Source: an uncultured Desulfatitalea sp. (GTDB lineage: Bacteria > Desulfobacterota > Desulfobacteria > Desulfobacterales > Desulfosarcinaceae). From it: DNA of 64,000 nucleotides. The stretch's first letter is position 1, and every line of letters starts with the position of its first letter. Under the pieces are notes generated by a model, which worked only from the letters and a program-made list of their open reading frames with translations, ran no database searches and was not told the origin of the DNA. Both the position numbers and the translations under genes were made by a program. The stretch covers positions 186,001 through 250,000 of the forward strand of contig CALMNL010000004.1 in NCBI GenBank assembly GCA_937868765.1. Reading direction: 5' to 3'. This document shows positions 8,543 through 17,980 of the stretch, piece by piece.

Positions 8543-9418
8543 CTACTTCTTCTTGGTGTAGTCGTACCAGCCCTTGCCGGTCTTCTCGCCGTATTCGCCT
8601 TTGACATACTTTTCCACCAGGCTGGGCGTAGGCAGCTGGCTGCGGTCGCCGGTGGCGCGGAAGGCTTCCATGCCCATGATGTAGCTCAGGTCGATGCCGG
8701 TGAGGTCGTTCAGGCGGAACGGTCCCATGGGATGGCCGGCGCCGTAGACGCAGGCCTTGTCGATGTCTTCCACCGAGGCCACGCCCATTTCAAGAATCCA
8801 CTGGGCTTCGCGGGCGATGGCCCTGAAGATGCGGTTGAGCAGAAAGCCGTCCACCTCTTTTTTCAGGTGCACGGGCACCTTCTCGATCTTCTTGCACAGG
8901 TCCATGGAAATCTGGATGGTTTCATCCGATGTGTGGGGGCCCTGGACCACTTCCACCAGCTTCATCACCAGGGCCGGGTTGAAGAAGTGCAGGTTGCACA
9001 CCTTGCCGGGGCGCTTGGTGGCGTCGGCGATCCGGGAGCTGACGATGAACGAGCTGTTGGTGGCCAGGATGGTGTGGGGCGGACACCATTTGTCCAGGTC
9101 GGCGAACACCTTGCGCTTGAGGTCCAGGATCTCCAGGATGGCTTCGATCACATAGTCGGCATCCTTGCAGGCTTCCTGCAGATTGGACGAGAAGCTGATG
9201 TTGGCGCGGATCTGCTTGGCCTGGTCGGCGGTCATCTTGCCCTTTTCGACGCGACCGGGCAGGTATTTGTCCACAAAGGCTTCGGCCTTTTTCAGGACCT
9301 CTTCCTTGACATCCGTGCACACCACTTTGAAACCAAAGATGGCGCATTGCAGGGAAATCTGATGCCCCATGTTGCCGGCACCGACGACGACGATCTTTTT
9401 GACATCCTCGATCTTCAT
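8543..9418 (-). CDS. hbd: 3-hydroxyacyl-CoA (3-hydroxybutyryl-CoA) dehydrogenase
   Basis: A 291-residue NAD(P)-dependent dehydrogenase that interconverts 3-hydroxyacyl-CoA and 3-oxoacyl-CoA. The N-terminal Rossmann motif is GAGNMG (13-18). The middle holds LATNSSFIVSS and the catalytic HFFNPALVMKLVE, and GFLLNRI begins the C-terminal helical domain. The length equals stand-alone hbd enzymes (about 280-295). The start at 9418 has a perfect AGGAGG site. A 20-bp inverted repeat 110 bp upstream may be its operator. It most likely serves crotonyl-CoA metabolism or butyrate/fatty acid oxidation. Confidence 0.92.
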   Translation of the reverse strand: MKIEDVKKIVVVGAGNMGHQISLQCAIFGFKVVCTDVKEEVLKKAEAFVDKYLPGRVEKGKMTADQAKQIRANISFSSNLQEACKDADYVIEAILEILDLKRKVFADLDKWCPPHTILATNSSFIVSSRIADATKRPGKVCNLHFFNPALVMKLVEVVQGPHTSDETIQISMDLCKKIEKVPVHLKKEVDGFLLNRIFRAIAREAQWILEMGVASVEDIDKACVYGAGHPMGPFRLNDLTGIDLSYIMGMEAFRATGDRSQLPTPSLVEKYVKGEYGEKTGKGWYDYTKKK

Positions 9419-9528
9419 TGTTGAATCTCCTCCTTGGGTGAATTGATGGGCAAGGGCTGAAACGCCAGCCCGCGAGCGGCCAGGAAAGGGCCGAAATCCG
9501 GACATTCACAGCCTTTTGTGCCATTGAG

Positions 9529-9548
9529 AACCGAACGTTTGCTCGGTT
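9529..9548. promoter_or_regulatory. Possible TetR-type operator upstream of hbd
   Basis: AACCGA and TCGGTT flank 8 bp to make an imperfect 20-bp palindrome about 110 bp before the hbd start and 150 bp before the divergent HDOD gene. TetR-family regulators of acyl-CoA genes often bind such A/CCGA...TCGGT palindromes. No TetR gene is in the window. Confidence 0.4.
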
Positions 9549-9698
9549 TCATAACACCGCGGCGAGCACAGGTCAAGGCGATCATTTAGAACTCAACTTT
9601 ATCGTAGAGGGGGCAATAATATAGGTGGGTATTACAAAAGATCCGAATGTATTCAAGGCCGCTCTTTCGGCACAGTCTGCAATGAACGGGAAAGGCGT

Positions 9699-11852
9699 AT
9701 GATTTTCCAAGGTGACCTGAGCAAATACCATCCTGCCGACGCGCTCATGTTCCTGTCCCAGTTGAGCTTGAACGGCGTGCTGTCGGTCTCGTGCGGCAAC
9801 CGGCTCCTGACCCTGGATTTCAAGGATGGTTTCCTGCTCGATGCGCATTCGGCCGCCGGCGATGAAAAAATCCTGCGCGTGTTGCGTTTCCGCAAACATA
9901 TCGACGGCACCCGGGAACAGCGGATCCGGCAGATCCGGTCGGAAACCGGCATGCCGGTGCGCCAGATCCTGGGTGAATTGAATTTCATCCCCTTGACGAC
10001 CATCAAGAAAATTCTGGAACTGGGCATCCATGAGGTGCTTCTGGAGCTTTTCCTCATGGAGACCGGCACCTTCAACTTCACCGATGCCGTGGTGGATGAA
10101 GACGGCGCCGGGATCAAAATCGCCACCGGCGCCATTGCCATCGCGGTGCTCTCCCAGGCCGATGAAATGCGCAACTTCGAGAAGGCCATCGTCCGCCTGG
10201 ATCGTCAAGTGGGCCTCGTGTCGCCGGTGCCAGGCCCGGACGGAACCACTTGGCAGGAACGCGTCCTGGCCCATCTGTGCGCCCAACCGGTTGCCGTGCG
10301 CCAGTTGATCGCCACGGCGCCGTTCGAAAGCCACCGCGCCATGCAGCTCATCGAAGCGCGGCTGGAAGCCGAATCGATGCGGCTCCTGCCCCTGCCCGAA
10401 GCCGCTGCGATCCCGGCCGCCGGCACCATCCCGCCCGTGGACCCGCTGTTCGCGACCTACAAGCAGGCGATCAAGAGCATGCTGTCCACCGAAGAGGTGC
10501 TGAAAAAACTCGAGGCGGTCATCGCCTTTTGCAAAAATTTCTACGACGGCATACTGATCCTCAGCGCCCGGGAATCGCGCATTATCCACTGCAAGGCGAT
10601 CACCGTGGAAGCCAACCGCACCGTGCGCCAGAAAAACTTCAAGGGCGATCTGGGCGCCATCCAGCAGGATCCTGTTTTTCAGGCCGTGCAACGCTCGGGA
10701 ATCGGATTTTTCGGTCAGATCTTCCCTTCGCGGCTCATCGGCCAGTGGACGACGCTGCCCCCAAAGGGAGAATGCGGCCTCTTCCCCATTCTCAGCACGC
10801 CGCAACTGGCCCTGTTTTGCTATGTCTACACCCAGAATGCCTATACGGGCCTGACCCCCCATCACTACCTGGAACTGTTGGCATGGATACTGAACCCGGG
10901 GCCCAAATCCGCCCCCGGCAACACCGCTGCCCTGGCCCAAATCCAACCGGCCGGGCCGAACCCCGGCCCGGGCGCCGAACCGGCGAAAAGCGAAGAGGGC
11001 CTTCCGGGGAGCCTCTTGCGCATGGTCGAACGGATCGACGACCTGCCGCCCTTCCCGGCCCTGGCGGCCCGGACCCTGGAGACGCTGGCCAATCCCAATG
11101 CTTCCATGGAGGAGGTGGAGAAGACCATCGCCCAGGACCAGGCCCTGGTGGCCAAGATCATCAAGGTGAGCAATTCGGCGTTATACGGGGGATATCAGAA
11201 GATCGCCTCGCTGCGCCAGGCCCTGACCCGTCTGGGGGTGAAGACCACCAAGAGTCTGATCCTGGCCGCTTCCACCCGGGGCTATTTCTTCAAGAACCGC
11301 AACGTCATGAACACCTACGGCCAGTTTCTCTGGCAACATGCGGTCGAGACCGCCATGGCCTGCCGGCGCATCGCCGAGGCCCTGCGCCATGAAGATCCCG
11401 AACAGGCCTTCATCTCCGGCATCATGCACGATATCGGCAAGCTGGTGATTCTCATGCTCGACGACGAGAAGTACAAAGAGATCCAACGCACAAAAACCAT
11501 CGACAAGCTCACCACCGTGGTCGCGGAACAACAGCTGCTGGGCACGGACCACGGCACCCTGGGCCGTCTGCTGATGGAAAAATGGCGCATGCCCGAAGCC
11601 GTGCAGTTTTGCGCCCAGTATCATCATACCCCCGCCGCGGCGCCCCAGCATGGCCCCTTGACCACCCTGGTGGCCTACGCCGACTACCTCAGCCACAAGC
11701 TGAGCAACCATCCCCTCTCCGATCATCTCGAAGACGAACCCCTCGCTCAAGCCCTGAAACAATCGTTGGGACTCACCGAAGCGGTCCATGCCGACCTGCT
11801 GGCCAAAATCCAAACCGATCTGCAAAGCAGCGATATTCTGGGCGAAGGCTGA
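9699..11852 (+). CDS. PATAN/DUF4388-HDOD signalling protein
   Basis: A 717-residue cytoplasmic signalling protein. The N-terminus (about 1-130) looks like a DUF4388/PATAN domain, opening MIFQGDLSKY with LNGVLSVSC and DGFLLDAHS. The middle (about 250-400) is a poorly conserved, possibly GAF-like region. The C-terminus (about 440-640) is an HDOD domain: RIDDLPPFPALAARTLE, IKVSNSALYGG and IMHDIGKLV, the last keeping an HD pair that many HDOD proteins lack. A GGGAAAGG site precedes the ATG. Such proteins act in regulatory networks, for example motility or second messenger control. The target is unknown here. Confidence 0.8.
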   Translation: MIFQGDLSKYHPADALMFLSQLSLNGVLSVSCGNRLLTLDFKDGFLLDAHSAAGDEKILRVLRFRKHIDGTREQRIRQIRSETGMPVRQILGELNFIPLTTIKKILELGIHEVLLELFLMETGTFNFTDAVVDEDGAGIKIATGAIAIAVLSQADEMRNFEKAIVRLDRQVGLVSPVPGPDGTTWQERVLAHLCAQPVAVRQLIATAPFESHRAMQLIEARLEAESMRLLPLPEAAAIPAAGTIPPVDPLFATYKQAIKSMLSTEEVLKKLEAVIAFCKNFYDGILILSARESRIIHCKAITVEANRTVRQKNFKGDLGAIQQDPVFQAVQRSGIGFFGQIFPSRLIGQWTTLPPKGECGLFPILSTPQLALFCYVYTQNAYTGLTPHHYLELLAWILNPGPKSAPGNTAALAQIQPAGPNPGPGAEPAKSEEGLPGSLLRMVERIDDLPPFPALAARTLETLANPNASMEEVEKTIAQDQALVAKIIKVSNSALYGGYQKIASLRQALTRLGVKTTKSLILAASTRGYFFKNRNVMNTYGQFLWQHAVETAMACRRIAEALRHEDPEQAFISGIMHDIGKLVILMLDDEKYKEIQRTKTIDKLTTVVAEQQLLGTDHGTLGRLLMEKWRMPEAVQFCAQYHHTPAAAPQHGPLTTLVAYADYLSHKLSNHPLSDHLEDEPLAQALKQSLGLTEAVHADLLAKIQTDLQSSDILGEG

Positions 11853-11856
11853 AACA

Positions 11857-11888
11857 ACGCCCCTGCTCAATCGGCTCAACAGGGGCGT
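11857..11888. terminator. Hairpin between convergent genes
   Basis: ACGCCCCTG (11857-11865) pairs perfectly with CAGGGGCGT (11880-11888) across a 14-nt loop. It lies between the HDOD gene and the convergent dehydratase-like gene. It lacks a T tract, so intrinsic termination is uncertain. Confidence 0.45.
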
Positions 11889-11934
11889 CGGAGAGCGGCG
11901 TATGGACTGCCTTCAAGCGGCCGGTTCAGGGCGT

Positions 11935-13386
11935 CTAATCGACGGGCGTGCCGATGGGCAGAATGCCGGCGGCGATTTTGGCGAACTTTTCGTATTTGTC
12001 CAAGGGCGATTCATGCAGAATCATCATCTTCTGGGCCGCCATGGAACCTTCGGCGTGCACCGTGGTCACCTCATGGAAGGCAGATTCATGCGAGGCCACG
12101 TGGCGCATGGTTTCGTGGATCATGCGCAGCCGCTCCTCGGTGGTGCAATCGTGACCGCCCAGGTAATGCTCCAGGTAGTCGTGGATCTCGGGGTTGTCCC
12201 AATCGCGCTTGTCCGGCGAAGTGGCCAGGATGCCGCCGCCGATGTCCTGGATCAGCTTGACGAACTCATGGTACTTGCTGGCGAAGTGCAGTTTGGCCAT
12301 GTTGGCGATGAGCGGATTGGGCACGGCGATGTCACCGTACATCACCGGTTTCATGGCAGCCGCGTCGGCCAGGGCGCGTAACGTTTCCACATAGGCAGCG
12401 ATGTCAGCCAGTTTTTCGCGGACATGGCTCACCTTGAAAAGGCCGTTGTACTTGGCCATGGCCACGGCGCACCCGGCCATCACCTCCACGCTGGGCACTT
12501 TGTAACTGATGGCCGTGAAGCGGTGGAAAGTGGCGAAGGTGTAAGCGATGGCCATGGAGAATTTCCACTCTCCGCACATGAACACCCGCTCCCATGGCAC
12601 GAACACGTTGTCGAAGACGATCATCGCCTCGGTGAGCTCGCGCACCGGCCGGTCGGCGTGAAACTCCTTGTCCGACCACGTCCCGCGGCCGTTGCGGCAG
12701 ATGAAAGTGATGCCCTTGGTGTTGGCCGGGATGGCGAAGCTGACCGCGTAGTCGGCTTCGTTTTCACGCATCTGGCGGGTCGGCACCACCAGGATCTCGT
12801 TGGCCGCCGGCGCACTGGTGATATGGATCTTGGCCCCCTTGACGTAGATGCCCTCCTTGTTCTTATCCACCACGTGCAGGTAGTAATCAGGGTGTGTCTG
12901 GTGGGCCGGTTCCTTGCCGCGGTCGCCCTTGACGCAGGTGATGGCGCCGCAGGTATGCAGATCGTTCTTGCGCAGGTGCTCCAGGAAGTTCTTGGCGTTG
13001 GCCTCGTACTGCTTGTTGCCCATCATCCTGGCCACCGCCATGGCCGCGTTGAGGCAGTCGGTGCCGATATCTTTGCCGAAGGGCAGGCCGCCGGTCTGGC
13101 GCATCAGGGTGTGAATGGCCTTGGTGCGGTTGGCCAGGTCTTCGGCGGTTCTGGGGGTGACATAAAAACGGTTGATGGGCTCCCCTGTTTCGGGGTGTTT
13201 GGCGATGAGCAGCTCCTTCGTTTTCTGGTCCCCTTTCTCCGCCAGTTCATAAGCGGCGCCGATGGTATCCACCGTTAGACCCAGTATGCGATGCCGGGTG
13301 ATGTCATCCACCCGTTCGCCGCTGATGTAAACTCGACGGCCATCGCGCAGACTTTGCTTGTACTGTTCGACAGTGCGAATTCCCAT
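11935..13386 (-). CDS. 4-hydroxybutyryl-CoA dehydratase/HpaB-family flavoprotein, Fe-S ligands apparently missing
   Basis: A 483-residue protein aligning end to end with 4-hydroxybutyryl-CoA dehydratase/vinylacetyl-CoA isomerase (AbfD) and the HpaB flavin family. Shared features include YISGERVDD, INRFYVTPRT, KGDRG, GIYVKGAKIH, VFDNVFVPWERVF and CTTEERLRM. In AbfD the 4Fe-4S cluster is held by Cys99, Cys103, His292 and Cys299. Here the matching first segment (about 97-113) reads GGLPFGKDIGTDCLN, without the cysteine pair, and the second keeps His288 but has Tyr295 for the last cysteine. The flavin fold thus seems intact while the cluster is lost, so dehydration of 4-hydroxybutyryl-CoA is doubtful. 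It stands alone, with a long AT-rich region upstream. Confidence 0.8.
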   Translation of the reverse strand: MGIRTVEQYKQSLRDGRRVYISGERVDDITRHRILGLTVDTIGAAYELAEKGDQKTKELLIAKHPETGEPINRFYVTPRTAEDLANRTKAIHTLMRQTGGLPFGKDIGTDCLNAAMAVARMMGNKQYEANAKNFLEHLRKNDLHTCGAITCVKGDRGKEPAHQTHPDYYLHVVDKNKEGIYVKGAKIHITSAPAANEILVVPTRQMRENEADYAVSFAIPANTKGITFICRNGRGTWSDKEFHADRPVRELTEAMIVFDNVFVPWERVFMCGEWKFSMAIAYTFATFHRFTAISYKVPSVEVMAGCAVAMAKYNGLFKVSHVREKLADIAAYVETLRALADAAAMKPVMYGDIAVPNPLIANMAKLHFASKYHEFVKLIQDIGGGILATSPDKRDWDNPEIHDYLEHYLGGHDCTTEERLRMIHETMRHVASHESAFHEVTTVHAEGSMAAQKMMILHESPLDKYEKFAKIAAGILPIGTPVD

Positions 13387-13721
13387 GATGTTGCTCCCTC
13401 TCTAATTAAGGTTGGATGATTACCCGCAAGCCTGATCCCGCTGCTTGCAGATCGCCGGGCCTGCAGGCAGGGCCTGAATGGAAAGCCGCGGAAAAGGTCG
13501 GATGCCAACGTGGACAACCGGCCTTGCGTTTCATTATTCCCTTTTGAAAATGAGTTACTCACCTACAGTTGATGTAACGCCGCACAAATACTGAAGATGA
13601 TTCATACTTATATGAACGATTGGAGTGCCGTCAAGATGGCAATAGGATTTTTTCGAGCGAATGTTCGTTTTTAATATGAAGATTATTTGTTCTATTTAAA
13701 ATAGTTATAACAAATTTTGGT
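13387..13721. promoter_or_regulatory. AT-rich intergenic region with inverted repeats
   Basis: 335 bp between the AbfD-like gene start and the end of the PHP gene, clearly richer in A/T than its surroundings. It holds TTCATA-4-TATGAA (13601-13616) and CTATTTAAAATAG (13692-13704) inside TTGTT...AACAA. These may be an operator and a weak terminator or promoter. No gene is seen. Confidence 0.45.
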
Positions 13722-14330
13722 TCATATTTGGCACGGAAAATAATCACCGGCACGCAGGCAGGCAACCAGCTCTGCTTCGCTGGCGAAGGCGGCCGGAAAA
13801 CAAGTATAGGCCTTACCCAGCGCCTGGATGCCATGGGCGTCGGAACCGCCGATGCCGGCCACACTTAATTGAAGGGCTGCGGTCTGGGCCAGCCGGTTCA
13901 TTTCCGGCGGCAGACTGCCGTTGAGCGTTTCAAGGGCCACCAGCCCTTTGAGCTGCAGCACCCGGTCGCCCAGGGCGCTGCCCACCATGCCGGGCTGGTA
14001 GGGATGGGCCGGCACGCCCACTCCGCCCCGGCGCTCGACCCAGGTCATCACCGTCTGCATGGGCAGACCCGGCGGGAAATCTCCTTTGCCGGCCCGTACA
14101 CCGTAGATCAGCAGATGGCCTTCGGCGGCGCGATACTCCAGCCCGCGGAAGATGGGGAAACCCTGCTTTTGGGCGATACGCACGAAAGGCTGGCTCAAAT
14201 CATAGGAGTGGTGCTCGGTGATGCACACGCCGTCCAGCCCCACCCGTCGCGCCTGCGCCACCACCTCTTCGGGCCGTATGGCCGAATCGCCGCCCAGCAG
14301 CGTATGCACGTGCATATCGATTTTGAACAT
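13722..14330 (-). CDS. PHP-domain metal-dependent phosphoesterase
   Basis: A 202-residue PHP-domain protein. The start MFKIDMHVHT gives the first HxH metal motif. GVCITEHHS follows (second metal histidines), then FRGLEYRAAEGHLLIYG, GVPAHPYQP and GGSDAHG, the expected C-terminal D-x-H. This matches small PHP hydrolases of the TrpH/YciV type, which cleave phosphoester or nucleotide substrates with two or three metal ions. The start at 14330 was chosen because the domain begins there and an A/G-rich stretch precedes it; an ATG at 14354 would add 8 residues. It lies 33 bp after the thioesterase gene and may be cotranscribed. Confidence 0.82.
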   Translation of the reverse strand: MFKIDMHVHTLLGGDSAIRPEEVVAQARRVGLDGVCITEHHSYDLSQPFVRIAQKQGFPIFRGLEYRAAEGHLLIYGVRAGKGDFPPGLPMQTVMTWVERRGGVGVPAHPYQPGMVGSALGDRVLQLKGLVALETLNGSLPPEMNRLAQTAALQLSVAGIGGSDAHGIQALGKAYTCFPAAFASEAELVACLRAGDYFPCQI

Positions 14331-14363
14331 CTTCTCTTCTTCGATGCTATTCATGCGCAGACG

Positions 14364-14855
14364 TCAACACTTCACCGGGATCTTCTCTTTCTGCTTTTCC
14401 AGGCGACGCATTTCGCTGCGGGCCTTGGCTTCCTTGTTGCGGCGGCACTCTTCGTCGGTCTCCAGCACCAGCTCCGGCACCGCCTTGGGTTTGTGCTGCT
14501 CGTCCAGGCTCACGAAGGTCAGGTAGGCCGAGGCGACATGGCGCACGTAGCCGCTGAGCAGGTTTTCGGCCTCCACGCGCACGCCGATCTCCATGGAGGA
14601 GCGCCCCACGTAGTTGAGACTGGCCTTGAAGGTCAACAGTTCGCCCACGAAGGCCGGATGGTGAAAATCCAACCGGTCGATGGAGGCCGTGACCACGTTG
14701 GCGCGGGCATGGCGATAGGCCACGATGCCGGCCGTGTTATCGATATGCTTCATGATCACGCCGCCATGCACGTTGCCCGCCGGGTTGGTATCCGACGGCA
14801 TCACCAGATGGGAAACCACCAGCTTGGTCTCGCTGGCTCTTCGCGCTTCCACCAT
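14364..14855 (-). CDS. Acyl-CoA thioesterase, hotdog fold (YciA/BFIT-like)
   Basis: A 163-residue hotdog thioesterase that hydrolyses acyl-CoA to free acid and CoA. The hallmark NPAGNVHGGVIMKHIDNTAG (about 36-55) holds the catalytic helix with its Asp, and DRLDFHHPAFVGELL follows. The C-terminal 30 residues are highly charged. The start at 14855 has AAGGGAGGA 8 bp upstream; an upstream in-frame start lacks a site. It probably shares a transcript with the PHP gene downstream. A role in recycling CoA among the local CoA-ester enzymes is reasonable but unproven. Confidence 0.87.
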   Translation of the reverse strand: MVEARRASETKLVVSHLVMPSDTNPAGNVHGGVIMKHIDNTAGIVAYRHARANVVTASIDRLDFHHPAFVGELLTFKASLNYVGRSSMEIGVRVEAENLLSGYVRHVASAYLTFVSLDEQHKPKAVPELVLETDEECRRNKEAKARSEMRRLEKQKEKIPVKC

Positions 14856-15032
14856 GCAAATTCCTCCCTTTTCGCGGATCTTTCCAGAGTCCATCGTTTT
14901 TCAAATGGCGTTCAAGGTAAGATTGTGCATGGGTTTTGGCAAGCGAAAAGTCGGCGGCCCGGGCACCACGAATCGGTCCCTCAGGACACGATCAAGAGAA
15001 GAGATCGTCGGAAGCCGGCATGGAGCCGGGAC

Positions 15033-17714
15033 TCAGGCGGCAGACGGCTGACGCCGCGAGGGCAACTCTTCCTTCACCGCCAGGCCGAGGGTCTCCAGGG
15101 TATAGGGTTTCTTGAGGTAGCGGCGGGCGCCCAGGCGCAGGGCCTTTTTGACCTGCTCGGTTTCCGAATAACCGCTGGTGATGATCACCCGCTGGCGCTG
15201 GTTGTGCGTCCAGATGCGCTCATAGGTCTCAAGGCCGTCGATGCCGGGGTCCATGATCATGTCCAGCACCACCATATCGATCGGATTCTTCTGCAGGTAT
15301 TGGACTGCCTCCTCGCCCGAGGAGGCGGTCGCCACACGGTATCCGAGCTGGGTGAGGATGGCCGTGGCGATCTCGCGTTGCTGGGCCAGGTCGTCCACCA
15401 CCAGGATCTTTTCGCCGTTGCCGCGCATCTCGGCCTCACCGGGCGGCCGCCTGCGCGACGAAGGCGCCTTGCGGGTCACCGGGAAGTAAAGGGTAAAGGT
15501 GGTGCCTTGACCCGGCCCGCTCCGCAGATCGATGTATCCTTTGTGGTCCTGCACCGTGGCCCACACCACGGATAAACCGAGCCCCGTGCCGCTGCGGCCC
15601 ATTTTCTTCTTGGAGAAAAAAGGCTCGAAGATCCGGGCTTGATCTTCCGGAGAAATGCCCATGCCGCTGTCGGCCACCGTGAGCACGGTGTAATCGCCGG
15701 GCTGCACATGGTCGTAGCCTTTGATGGGATGGTCCACATAACCGCTGCGGGTGGTGATGGTGATGACCCCGCCTTCGGGCATGGCCTCGGCCGCATTGGA
15801 GACCAGGTTCATGACGGTCTTGGACAAATGCACGGGCGACCCCATGATATTCATCAAATTTTCATCCAGGTCGGTGCGGATCACGACGCCCGGGTGGAAC
15901 GACTTCATCTTCAGGAACTCGGGACTGTTGAAATAGGCCACGACAAGGTCGTTCAGGCGCACCGGCTCGGCCACGGAAACCCCCCGCCGCGCCAGGGTCA
16001 GCAGGTCCTGGACAATGGCCGTGGCCTTGAGGCCGGATGACTTGATGCTTTCCAGGGGGCGGCGCAGCGGACTGTCGGCGGCCAGTTGCAGAAGCACCAG
16101 ATCGGGGTAGCTCACGATGCCGGACAGGATGTTGTTGAGATCGTGGGCCACGCCGCCGGCCAGGCTGCCGATGGTCTCCATCTTCTGGGCCCGCTGGATC
16201 TGGCGATCCAGTTCCTGCTGCTGTCGTTCATGGCGCTTGCGCTCGGATATGTCGCGCAGCAGACCGCGGCAGCCGATAACGGCACCGTCGGTGGCGACGA
16301 TGGGCCAGGCGGAGAGATCGACGCACAGGGACGCGCCCTCATCGGGGCGCATCTGCATGTCGCTGATGCGCACAGCCTTGCCGGGTTCGGCGCCGCTTTC
16401 GATCATTTGGTTCAGGCGCACCATGGCTTCGGCCGGAAACAGGCGCTTCAGGTCGACGCCGGCGCAGGCCTCCTGGGAGCAACCGGCGCAACCGGCCATG
16501 CGGCAGAAGGCATTGTTGAAGAAGGTCAGGCTTGCGCCGGCATCCAGCTCGAAATAGCCCTCTTCCAGGCTTTCGATCATGTTGCGGTATTTCTCTTCGC
16601 TGCGTTTCAGCGCCTGTTCGGCCCGCTTGCGGTCGGTGATGTCCCGGGCGATGCCTTCGTAACCCTCGGGTCGGCCGGCCGCATCGTACAGCATCCGCAA
16701 GGTTACAGACACGAGCCGTTCCCCACCATCGGTGTGCCGGATGAACAACTCGTAATCCCGCACTTCACCCGTCTGCGCCAACAGCGCCATCAAATGCTCC
16801 CGCTGCCGGGGATGGGCATAGATGGAATCGATCTTTTTGCCCAGCAACCGATCGATATTTTCGTGTCCCAACAAGCGGGCCGCCGAAGGGCTGAGCATCA
16901 CGACCCGCCCCTGGCCGTCCACCCGGTAAAAGATGTCCAGCATGCTCATGACGATGCCGCGGTAGGCGCTTTCGCTCTGGGCCACCCGGGCCTCGGAAAC
17001 GGCGATGCGCTGATAGGCCTGTTCGGCACGGCGGGTCAGGATCCAAAGGATCGTCAACAGCGCCAACAGGGTAAGCGTCAGGGCCGCCAGGGGTACGCAG
17101 CGCACCAGGATGCCGCGCGTCCAATTCCGTGCCTCGATATCGATGCCCAAGACCGCCGTGGGCAGGATCGCATCGCTGCCATCCACGGGAACCAGGGCAC
17201 TGACCCAGTTGCCCCAACGATCGGCAAGGGGGCCCTCCACGAACGGCATTCCAGTTTCGAACACCTGCCGGAAAGCATCACTGGCTTCGGGGTAGATTTC
17301 CCCCGGCGGCGAGTGGTCTTCTGAGGCGGGAGGCTCCGAATCCACGAAGAAAAAGATGGCCCCGTCCGGGCGCATGCCGGCCAGATAGACAAAGCGGCAA
17401 AGGCCATACGCCCGGCGTACGCGCATCAAACGCGCCTTGAGCGCCTGATAAACCGGCCGATCGAGATCGGAAGCCGTGGCGCTCAAGGCATACAGATCGG
17501 CCAGGTCGATGCCGGCCGCCACCATTCGGGCCCGGACCAGCATTCCCTCGCGCAGACGGGCATCCTCGGCCCGGGCCATCCACAGGGTGGCGATCAGCCC
17601 CAGCAAGATAATCACCAGGGCGGCGCCGACATATAAGCGCAGGGTGAGGGCTCTTTTTTTATTGGTGGCGGTAAGATCCACTCCTGCAGACATGGGTTTC
17701 CCGGTTTCCTCCAT
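15033..17714 (-). CDS. Hybrid sensor histidine kinase (TM-PAS-PAS-HisKA-HATPase-REC)
   Basis: An 893-residue membrane sensor kinase. Two transmembrane helices (about 27-46 and 203-227) enclose a roughly 155-residue periplasmic sensor region. Two PAS domains follow (about 250-365 and 375-490); the second has a GCAGCSQEAC cysteine cluster that might bind a cofactor. HisKA carries the phospho-His in GGVAHDLNN (His524), then HATPase motifs GMGISPEDQARIF and GTGLGLSV. The receiver (about 765-885) has VVDD and the phospho-Asp in VVLDMIM. An alternative start at 17693 has GGAGG upstream at a long distance. No partner regulator is adjacent, so output may go through phosphotransfer to a distant protein. 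Confidence 0.9.
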   Translation of the reverse strand: MEETGKPMSAGVDLTATNKKRALTLRLYVGAALVIILLGLIATLWMARAEDARLREGMLVRARMVAAGIDLADLYALSATASDLDRPVYQALKARLMRVRRAYGLCRFVYLAGMRPDGAIFFFVDSEPPASEDHSPPGEIYPEASDAFRQVFETGMPFVEGPLADRWGNWVSALVPVDGSDAILPTAVLGIDIEARNWTRGILVRCVPLAALTLTLLALLTILWILTRRAEQAYQRIAVSEARVAQSESAYRGIVMSMLDIFYRVDGQGRVVMLSPSAARLLGHENIDRLLGKKIDSIYAHPRQREHLMALLAQTGEVRDYELFIRHTDGGERLVSVTLRMLYDAAGRPEGYEGIARDITDRKRAEQALKRSEEKYRNMIESLEEGYFELDAGASLTFFNNAFCRMAGCAGCSQEACAGVDLKRLFPAEAMVRLNQMIESGAEPGKAVRISDMQMRPDEGASLCVDLSAWPIVATDGAVIGCRGLLRDISERKRHERQQQELDRQIQRAQKMETIGSLAGGVAHDLNNILSGIVSYPDLVLLQLAADSPLRRPLESIKSSGLKATAIVQDLLTLARRGVSVAEPVRLNDLVVAYFNSPEFLKMKSFHPGVVIRTDLDENLMNIMGSPVHLSKTVMNLVSNAAEAMPEGGVITITTRSGYVDHPIKGYDHVQPGDYTVLTVADSGMGISPEDQARIFEPFFSKKKMGRSGTGLGLSVVWATVQDHKGYIDLRSGPGQGTTFTLYFPVTRKAPSSRRRPPGEAEMRGNGEKILVVDDLAQQREIATAILTQLGYRVATASSGEEAVQYLQKNPIDMVVLDMIMDPGIDGLETYERIWTHNQRQRVIITSGYSETEQVKKALRLGARRYLKKPYTLETLGLAVKEELPSRRQPSAA

Positions 17715-17980
17715 TGACGATACGGCTTCGTCTTTTATCGGCGCATCGGCCCGCAGGCTTTAATGCCCCTCATTTCGCCATACGGGAGGTGAACGGAGTG
17801 GTCAAAATGTCCTGATGCGATAAGAGCTCTTGTCAGCCGGCCGGAAACCAGTGTCTTAAGATTTTCATTCCCATTGATCGCTAAACATTTTCGCGCAACG
17901 GTCGATATTGGAAAATAGCCGCCCGTGGCCGGAGCAGGCCATGCATCCGAAACCACCCTGCGGACCGGAGACGTGTGCCC

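Noticed and set aside
9531-9548. Possible sigma-54 or FadR-type site upstream of hbd.
   Set aside because: The sequence does not have the TGGCAC...TTGC spacing, and the palindrome centre differs from the FadR/PsrA type. Kept only as a TetR-like operator candidate.
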